Assembly (NCBI RefSeq): GCF_029714365.1
Contig: NZ_CP121660.1
Coordinates: 682,001 to 746,000, forward strand
Reading direction: 5' to 3'
Length of the DNA stretch: 64,000 nucleotides
From: Sinorhizobium terangae
Lineage (GTDB): Bacteria > Pseudomonadota > Alphaproteobacteria > Rhizobiales > Rhizobiaceae
Shown: positions 57,829-64,000 of the stretch, in pieces
Layout of the letters: each line of letters opens with the position of its first letter
Numbering within the stretch: position 1 is the first letter of the stretch
The notes under the pieces: model-generated
What the model was told of the DNA's origin: nothing
The model's input: only the letters and a program-made list of their open reading frames with translations
The model's database searches: none
Position numbers and translations under genes: made by a program

Positions 57829-58458
57829 TTACTTATTCGTCGCCAATGCTGCGGTTGCCCCAAGGCCGATGAACGAGGTACCGGAGAACCAGCGCAGAAA
57901 TTGCTGAAAGCGCCGGCTGCGGCGAAGGAAATCGCCGACGGTACCAGCTACTAGCGCGAATACCGCATCGCTCATGATGCCTAGCCCCATGAAGGTGAGG
58001 CCGAGGATGAGGATCTGCCAATGCAGCGCGCCCCGTGTGGGATCGACGAATTGCGGCAGGAACGCCAGGAAGAAGATTGCCGTTTTCGGATTAAAGAGGT
58101 TGACCACAAAGCCATCGCGGAAGGCTCGGCGCAGCGGCTCTGCGGCGACCACCGGTAGTTCGGGGTCGAGTTCCTTGGCCATGAAGGTGCGGATGCCCAT
58201 CCACACCAGGTAGGCAGCGCCGAGATACTTCACGATGGCGAAGGCCAGCGCCGACGAGACAATGAGGGCCGAGAGACCGATTGCCGCCGCAACAATGTGC
58301 ACGATGGTTCCGAGATGGATGCCCATCACCGAGACTAACCCCGCAGTTCGACCCTGTTGGATCGATCGTGCCACGATGAAGAGCACGGCCGGGCCGGGCG
58401 TCAACAGCAGCACCAGCGACGCCACGACAAACAGTCCCCACAAGGTCAGATCCGGCAT
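57829..58458 (-). CDS. LysE/RhtB-family amino-acid exporter
   Basis: Inner-membrane exporter of 209 residues, about six segments. Family marks: LLLTPGPAVLFIVARSIQQG near residues 20-40 and KYLGAAYLVWMGIRTF, then NLFNPKTAIFFLAFLPQFVD. The start is ATG at 58458 (MPDLTLWG) behind AAAGGGGGGC; the open frame reaching 58827 is not supported. The substrate is likely a neutral amino acid or homoserine lactone, inferred from family. Confidence 0.9.
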   Translation of the reverse strand: MPDLTLWGLFVVASLVLLLTPGPAVLFIVARSIQQGRTAGLVSVMGIHLGTIVHIVAAAIGLSALIVSSALAFAIVKYLGAAYLVWMGIRTFMAKELDPELPVVAAEPLRRAFRDGFVVNLFNPKTAIFFLAFLPQFVDPTRGALHWQILILGLTFMGLGIMSDAVFALVAGTVGDFLRRSRRFQQFLRWFSGTSFIGLGATAALATNK

Positions 58459-58934
58459 GATGCCCCCCTTTGCTTCGCTTCTCTGATAGAAGCCACATAG
58501 TGGTGGCGAAAACAAGGGATCACACCTTCCCTCATTCTTGTCGCCGAGCATTGACACTCCGGCGCTAAGGCGGGGAAAAACTCGGCCGAAGGTTGTTTGG
58601 CGCGCAGTCGGCCGTAGGTCGTTACAGGAGAGCAGGGGCGTTTCTAAGGTCAGCGAGAAACTGCCAAGCAAATCGCGCATCGTCCCCGATGTGAGCGAAA
58701 CACGCCCCGGGTGGTTCTGCATCTGCCCTGAGTGTGAGCCTGAACCGTGTGAAATCCAGAAGTGAAGTGCAGTGGAGACCGCGGGAGGTCGCGAGTGGGT
58801 GGCAGGACTAAGCCGCTCGCGCGGCAATGGCGCTTGTGGCTGGCGGTGCGTTTCCTGATCGACGTCGGTTCTTTGTGTCTCGGGTTCCTGGCCTGACGAT
58901 TGAGACTTCTCAATCTGATGGACAGGAGGGTCCG
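58459..58934. other. 476-base gap, left part of IS91-type unit
   Basis: No gene. It contains the leader of the LysE gene on one side and, towards 58934, the upstream region of the recombinase with AGGAGG just before its start. The IS91-type left end probably lies here but I cannot place it. Confidence 0.45.
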
Positions 58935-59731
58935 ATGACAGAGGAGAAGACCACCGCGCTGCGTGAGCGGATGATCGAGGACATGCGCATCCGCGGGATG
59001 GGCGACAAGGCGCAGCAAGGCCACATCCGGGCGATCAAGGATTTCGCGGCCTTTCTGGGGCGCTCACCCGACACGGCGACGCCGGAGGAGTTGCGGGCCT
59101 ACCAGCTACACATGACCAATGCCGGGGTGACGCCCTCGACATTCAATGTCCGGATCATCGCGCTCAGGTTCTTTTTCGGGATCACCTGCGGGCGCGAGGA
59201 GATGAAGCGGTACATGCAGTTCCAACGCAAACCGCAGAAGCTGCCGGTCGTCTTGAGCGTCGAGGAGGTCGCCGACCTGCTGGCCGCGGCTCCCGGGCCC
59301 GGGCTGAAGTATCGGGCGGCGCTCAGTTGGATCTGCTGCGCGATTACTGGCGGGAGGCGCGTCCGCGGGGATGGTTGTTTCCCGGCACATCAGCTATGGC
59401 GCCGGGCTGCGGGCGTCGGAGGTGTGCCACCTCAAGGTCACTGACATCGACAGCGAGCGCATGCTGATCCACGTCGAAGAAGGCAAGGGCGGCAAGGATC
59501 GCAAGGCCATGCTATCGCCGGGCTTGCAAAGCCGAAGATCAATCCGATCTCGCCGCGCCAGCTCAACCGGGCCTTCACCGCGGCCAAGCACATGGCGGGC
59601 ATCGCCAAGCCCGCAACGCTGCATACCCTGCGCCACAGCTTCGCCACGCATCTGCTGGAGGCGAACACCGACGTGCGGGTGATCCAGGTTCTGCTCGGCC
59701 ATGCCAAGCTGAGCAGCACCGCCCGCTACAC

Positions 59732-61226
59732 ATGGGGTAATCGCGGTGCGACTGCCCCCGGCAACTTATTTGCAAGATGATGCTGTCTGGGTTGGTTGCC
59801 CCCGATAGGATGGAAATACGGGCTCACGATTGGAACCGGGCCCAAACATCGAATGGAGGCAACCATGGACCAATATATAGGGCTCGACGTTTCATTGAAA
59901 GATACTGCGATCTCGATCCGGGAGGACGGGAAGCGGATCTGGCGGGGAAGCGCGCTTCGGATCCAAAGGTGTTGGCGCAGGTGATCCGCAAGCATGCCCC
60001 GAACGCAAAACGCGTCATATTCGAGACGGGGCCGCTGTCGACGTGGTTCTATCACGCACTGACGGCGGAGGGGATCCCCGCTATCTGCATCGAAGCGCGG
60101 CACGCGCAAAAGATATTGAACGAGACGCTCAACAAGACAGATGCCAATGATGCAGATGGCTTGGCCCAGCTGGCCGAAGCCGGCTTCTACAAGGCGGTCC
60201 GGGTAAAGTCATTTGACAGTATGTTGACGCGCACGCTGGTCGGCGCCCGCAATCAGCTCCTGAGCATCTCAACCCAACTTAGCAACCAGATCCGCGGCCT
60301 GATGAAGACGTTCGGCCTTATCATCCCTAAAGGAACGGGTCGGGTGTTTGATGGCAATGTGAGAGAGCTTTTGGCTGGGAATGATGACCTTGCACGGATC
60401 ATATTGCCCCTGCTTGAGGCGTGGCGCGACATTCGCAAGCGCGCGGCCGATCTTGATCGCCAGTTGCTCGCAGTGGCACGGCAGAGCCAGGCTTCGAAGC
60501 TTCTGACGACGATCCCAGGAATTGGCGCCGTTACGGCGGTGTCCTACATCGCAGCGATTGAAGATCCAGACAACTTCAAAACGTCGCGCTCGGTTGGTGC
60601 CTGGCTCGGGCTAACAACGCGGCGCTACCAGTCAGGTGAGGTCGACTATAACGGCCATATCTCGCGTAGAGGTGACAACCATCTGCGGGGGCTGTTGTAT
60701 GAAGCGGCGACAGTGCTTCTCACGAGCGCCAGTGCCAGGACCGAGAGCAGCCTCAAGAGCTGGGGGCTTCAGCTGCGTGAGCGGTTGGGCTTCAAGCGCG
60801 CTGCGGTGGCAGTCGCCCGGAAGCTTGCGGTCATCATGCACAGCATGCTCAGGACAGGAGAAGTCTTCAACGCATCGGCTGGCGCCATCGCATAAGCAAC
60901 CGCCAGCTTCTGCCCTCAGCGCGTCAAACCTGATTTGAGGCACTGAGCGTCCCTGCTGCGGACGTCGGTTGGATCATTCCGCTACGAGTGGCTGCAGCTC
61001 GTTGAGACTGCGCGCTACACATGGGAAGGTCCTGCCTGCGAAGCCCATTGTGCGGCGACATTTGTCGACCGCGAAGACAACCCTGCTCCCCAGCACCGGA
61101 TAGCTCCGAAGGACATGCCGCTGAGCGCCGATCCACCGATCAATTTAATCTGCGTTGCCTACCCGCAACCCGGCGAGGTCGCCGAATGCCTAAAGCACCT
61201 TGACGACCGGGATGCGATTAGACAAC
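59732..61226 (+). mobile_element. IS110-family (IS1111-type) element copy 3
   Basis: 1495 bases, defined at both ends by the interrupted recombinase gene. Left end ATGGGGTAATCGCGG, right end GCGATTAGACAAC. Left non-coding part 133 bases, right 331 bases. Closely related to copy 1. The transposase has a one-base frameshift. Confidence 0.9.
59865..60895 (+). pseudogene. IS110-family transposase (copy 3), frameshifted
   Basis: Starts MDQYIGLDVSLKDTAISIRE with TGGAGG upstream, but loses one base near 59945-59950 after KRIWRG. The frame then resumes as RASDPKVLAQVIRKHAPNAK in another frame and runs intact to 60895. Residues after the shift match copy 1 closely. A frame opening at 59777 makes the C-terminal part look like a whole gene, but its N-terminus is a frame artefact. 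Confidence 0.88.
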
Positions 61227-61333
61227 CCACGTCGCCACCAAGTTGATCCGCGACACCATCAGCCCGTTCGAGCGCCTGAAGCAGTTGGAGGATCTCACCC
61301 TGAGGCGTCGGCTGGAATGAAGCGCGCGCCGGG

Positions 61334-62520
61334 GTGCCCCGGCAAAAGCTGGAGATCGCTGACATCTTCCGAGCCTATGGGCCTGCGTGGCGGCGAGCCA
61401 ATGCCGGGCATGTCAGCCTGACCCAGCTCAAGGTCATGGCGGCGATCGAAGCCTGCCGAACCGAGGCGCTCGGCGGGCATGTGGCGGCTTGCACCAAGTG
61501 CGGGCATAACCACATCGCCTATAATTCCTGCAAGAACCGGCACTGTCCGAAGTGCCAGGGCCCCGCGGCGCGCGACTGGATGGCCGCCCGCGCCGAAGAC
61601 CTGCTGTCGGTCGAGTATTTCCACGTGGTCTTCACCCTGCCGGCCGAGATCGCGCAGATCGCTTACTGGAACAAGAAAGCTGTCTACGACCTGCTGTTTC
61701 GGGTATCGGCCGAGACGCTGAGCACTATCGCCGCCGATCCCCGGCAGCTTGGCGCGCACATCGGCATGACCAGCGTGCTACACACCTGGGGATCGGCGCT
61801 GATCCATCACCCGCATGTGCACATCATCGTGCCCGGCGGCGGGCTGTCGCCGGATGGCACGCGGTGGATCTCATGCCGCCCCGGGTTCTTCCTGCCGGTG
61901 CGGGTTCTGTCGCGACTGTTCCGGCGGTTGTTTATCGCAGGGCTGCGGGCACTGCATTGCGCCGGCGATCTGAGGTTCTACGCTGATCTGACAGCTCTCG
62001 CAGAGGCTGACGCGTTCGCCGCCTGGCTGTGCGCAAATCAGAATGGGTCGTCTATGCCAAGCCGCCGTTCGGCGGTCCCGAAGCGGTGCTCGCCTATCTC
62101 AGCCGCTATACCCACCGGGTGGCGATCTCCAACAGCCGTCTGATCAGCGCCGATGCCGAGACCGTCACCTTCCGCTGGAAGGACTACCGGATCAAGACCG
62201 GCGACCGTCAGAAGGTGATGCGGCTGGCCACCGACGAGTTCATCCGCCGCTTCCTGCTCCATGTGCTGCCCGACGGTTTCCACCGCATCCGCCATTACGG
62301 CCTGCTCGCCAGTGCGGGCCGCAAGACCAAGGTCGCAAAGATCCGCGCTCTGCTCGGAGCGGAAACGGCCAAACACAATGATCCGCCAAGCGCTGAGACG
62401 ATCCCGCTCACTCTGAGACAGCCATGCCCCGAGTGCGGTGGCCCGATGCGCATCATCGAGATCTTCCGACGCGGTCAGAAACCCAGAGCCCGGGCGCCAC
62501 CGAGAAAGCAGGCCGCATGA
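61334..62520 (+). pseudogene. IS91-family transposase, frameshifted
   Basis: Y2-type (HUH) rolling-circle transposase. The N-terminal zinc-binding region has CTKCGHNHIAYNSCKNRHCPKC. The HUH motif is HHPHVHIIVPGGG. After LAEADAFAAWL the frame breaks near 62020-62030, apparently by a small deletion, and resumes as RKSEWVVYAKPPFGGPEAVL with AYLSRYTHRVAIS, holding the catalytic Tyr region. The tail has a CPECGG zinc knuckle. The likely start is GTG at 61334 (MPRQKLEIADIFRAYG). Confidence 0.9.
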
Positions 62521-63060
62521 CAAGGTGCCCGTCACATTGGCCAAAGCCGACCCGAAAACACTCTGCATTCCGGGATCGGATCGCTTTGCGCCCAATAACA
62601 CTGAGCATCGCAAAAGCGTCGAAATCGGCACCAACGAGACCGCCAGATCTGCTTCCGATCATCGCCTCCCACACCCTCGGGTCGGCGCCTTTGCGTCTGT
62701 CGGCAGCGCCGAAGTCCACAACAGACGCCCGCGGCCCCGCGCTTTCCCCATAGGTCCCACCCAGCCTCCGCGGCTTCCTCCTTCCAAGGTTTGTCAACGC
62801 GGGCCGCCCAACGCCAGCGGCAAACGTCGCGCTGCGGCCCGCATCGAAAAACCTTCAGGAGAGCAGAAGTCCGCATCCGCTCGGTTCAGGTCTGGCTCGC
62901 GCCGAAGCGGACATGCGACTATGGCGTCGCGCGTCTTATCAGACAGGGAAAAAGGGACCCTGTAGCACTTGGAATTGCTGCATTGTCGTTCCGCCTCAAC
63001 AGGTTTAATTTAGATTCACTAATGACGGTACTCGGGGGGCTTTGCCGGAGTTAGATCGAC
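62521..63060. other. 540-base gap, IS91 right end and CBS gene leader
   Basis: No gene; overlapping small frames are shadows. A hairpin with 9-bp stem GCGGGCCGC (62799-62807)/GCGGCCCGC (62834-62842) is the main structure. AT-rich DNA before 63060 probably holds the promoter of the CBS gene. Confidence 0.5.
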
Positions 63061-63732
63061 ATGCTTGTCAAAGATGTTATGACGAGAAAGGTCGTCAAAC
63101 TGTCGCCTGACAACAGTGTCAGACAGGCAGCCAAACTCATGTTCGAACATCACGTAAGCGGCATCCCAGTCGTTGGCGATGAAGGGCATTTGCTCGGCGT
63201 CATCAGCGAGGGCGACCTGATCCGTCGGACGGAACTCTGCAGTGGAGCATCCGTCTTGATGACCGACATCGCGCTCGCCCCCGACGACAGAGCCAACGCG
63301 TTCGTGAGGCGGTGTTCGTGGAGAGTTGGCGATGTCATGACGGTCGATCCCGTTACCATTGAGGAGGATGCGCCCCTGACGCGTGTTGCAAGGCTCATGC
63401 AGGAACGCGGCATCAAGCGCATCCCCGTAATGCGAAACGGAGAACTGGTCGGAATCGTCAGCCGTGCTGACCTGTTACAGGCAATTTTTTTAGCAAAGCC
63501 AGACGAGACGGCAGCCGGCGACGAAGCTATTCGACGTAGCATCCTCGCTCGCCTCGGCGAGAACACTGGTCTCGAAGGATTGGACGTGACTGTCACGGTC
63601 ACCGAGGGGATTGTGCACTTTTGGGGCAAAGTCGAGACGGCCGCTTGCCGGAGAGCCGCGCGGATTCTGGCTGAGGGCGTCCACGGTGTCCGGGGCGTGG
63701 TCGAGCATTTCCCGGATCCCTACACTCAATAG
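63061..63732 (+). CDS. CBS-pair and BON-domain protein
   Basis: Protein of 223 residues with two CBS motifs (MLVKDVMTRKVVKLSPDNSV to about 58, and VGDVMTVDPVTIEEDAPLTR to about 150), then a BON domain (DVTVTVTEGIVHFWGKVETA). CBS pairs bind adenosyl nucleotides and BON domains phospholipids; together they are common stress proteins in rhizobia with no set enzymatic role. It begins an operon-like pair with the alcohol dehydrogenase 65 bases on. GGAG precedes the start by about 10 bases. Confidence 0.93.
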   Translation: MLVKDVMTRKVVKLSPDNSVRQAAKLMFEHHVSGIPVVGDEGHLLGVISEGDLIRRTELCSGASVLMTDIALAPDDRANAFVRRCSWRVGDVMTVDPVTIEEDAPLTRVARLMQERGIKRIPVMRNGELVGIVSRADLLQAIFLAKPDETAAGDEAIRRSILARLGENTGLEGLDVTVTVTEGIVHFWGKVETAACRRAARILAEGVHGVRGVVEHFPDPYTQ

Positions 63733-63797
63733 CTCGCCCTGCTCATACCGCCCCCGAGAAGCGTCTCTGAACCCATACGAGATAAAGGGGAATGAAA

Positions 63798-64000
63798 ATG
63801 GCACAGAAGATGAAGGCGGCTGTCGTTCGACAGTTTCGTACGCCGCTCGCCATTGAGGAGATGGAGGTTCCAACGCCGCGGCCGGGGCAGATACTCGTCA
63901 AATATGAAGCGACGGGCGTATGTCACACCGACCTCCACGCAGCAAACGGCGACTGGCCCGTGAAGCCAAGTCCACCTTTCATTCCAGGACATGAAGGTGT
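63798..64000 (+). CDS. adhP: zinc-dependent alcohol dehydrogenase AdhP (3' truncated by window)
   Basis: N-terminal 67 residues of a medium-chain alcohol dehydrogenase: [13 protein letters not shown], then [20 protein letters not shown] with the catalytic zinc Cys, [20 protein letters not shown] with the zinc His/Glu pair. I chose ATG at 63798, with AAGGGG 7 bases upstream; the ATG at 63792 adds two residues. Oxidises ethanol or reduces acetaldehyde with NAD. The gene runs past the window end. Confidence 0.9.
   Translation, partial: MAQKMKAAVVRQFRTPLAIEEMEVPTPRPGQILVKYEATGVCHTDLHAANGDWPVKPSPPFIPGHEG

Larger units (their letters stand above)
58935..61320 (+). pseudogene. tyrosine recombinase of IS91-type unit, rearranged and split by IS
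   Basis: N-terminal SAM-like domain MTEEKTTALRERMIEDMRIR is intact to about 59326. Then the block LDLLRDYWREARPRGWLFPG (59327-59386) appears ahead of [20 protein letters not shown], although in this family it should follow the [12 protein letters not shown] block. After another frame change, [16 protein letters not shown] and [20 protein letters not shown] lead to STARY with the catalytic Tyr. The IS1111-type copy 3 follows, and the last 30 residues THVATKLIRDTISPFERLKQ resume at 61227 and end at 61318-61320. Removing the IS restores the frame TAC ACC CAC GTC. Confidence 0.88.
58935..62520 (+). mobile_element. IS91-family unit (recombinase + Y2 transposase), decayed
   Basis: A tyrosine recombinase gene followed 13 bases later by an IS91-type transposase, an arrangement common in alphaproteobacteria. 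Both genes are broken, and an IS1111-type element of 1495 bases sits in the first. Outer ends are not defined; a 9-bp stem hairpin at 62799-62842 lies beyond the transposase and might belong to the terminus. Confidence 0.7.

Noticed and set aside
59777..60895. Full-length transposase starting at 59777 in copy 3
   Set aside because: The first ~58 codons are an out-of-frame reading of the true N-terminus (59865-59950). The gene is frameshifted.
62438..62965. 175-codon frame after the IS91 transposase
   Set aside because: Overlaps the transposase tail in another frame, low-complexity Arg/Pro/Ser content; likely non-coding IS end.

Overview
The window reads as DNA from an alphaproteobacterium of the Rhizobiaceae, most like Sinorhizobium/Ensifer, and probably from a large accessory replicon. 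The basis is protein character (rhizobial DUF982 protein, NodT-type outer-membrane lipoprotein, 3-hydroxybutyrate dehydrogenase, CIRCE-controlled groESL, a ROSE-like thermosensor before a small heat-shock gene), high GC and a high density of ABC sugar importers. There are no rRNA or tRNA genes, no CRISPR array and no replication origin that I can see. The taxonomic call is inference.

Layout. (1) 1-2419: end of a carbohydrate ABC importer (two permeases, and a convergent ATPase). (2) 3084-10905: a CpxAR-like two-component system divergent from a tripartite RND efflux operon (outer-membrane lipoprotein, adaptor, pump), with phased direct repeats between them. (3) 11334-22587: a catabolic island. 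An IclR regulator heads a minus-strand operon (Gfo/Idh/MocA dehydrogenase, ThDP enzyme, aldehyde dehydrogenase, IlvD/Edd dehydratase), and a complete sugar ABC importer runs the other way. (4) 22634-25299: an IS1111-type IS110 element whose right end is tandemly duplicated and carries a nested IS630 element. (5) 25425-30947: DUF302 protein, MFS transporter, cupin, LysR regulator, 3-hydroxybutyrate dehydrogenase and a patatin-like hydrolase. (6) 31298-37443: a bufferin-type RiPP cluster (DUF2282 precursor, DUF692 MNIO enzyme, DUF2063 partner, DoxX) followed by NDH-2, a sensory class III adenylate cyclase and a DUF3307 membrane protein. (7) 37842-46594: a LacI-controlled fructan/difructose-dianhydride locus: ABC importer, a GH91 enzyme without a signal peptide, and a GH32 beta-fructosidase. 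(8) 46816-55747: a protein-quality-control region: DUF982 protein, ABC-2 exporter with a NEW3-domain protein, HtrA/Deg protease, GroEL/GroES under CIRCE, two Hsp20 proteins and an NDUFS4-like protein. (9) 56220-62520: a second IS1111-type element, a LysE exporter, and a decayed IS91-family unit (tyrosine recombinase plus Y2-type transposase) split by a third IS1111-type element. (10) 63061-64000: a CBS-BON protein and the start of a zinc alcohol dehydrogenase.

Most interesting points. The buf cluster predicts a secreted, Cys-modified metal-binding peptide. The GH91 plus GH32 plus ABC set predicts uptake of difructose dianhydride or inulobiose and its cleavage in the cytoplasm. Its LacI regulator has three operator copies spaced 21 and 22 bp. 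The three IS1111-type elements have consistent ends and long 3' non-coding tails, where a guide (bridge/seeker) RNA could be encoded. The IS91-associated recombinase gene is interrupted just after its catalytic tyrosine codon and also carries an internal block-order swap.
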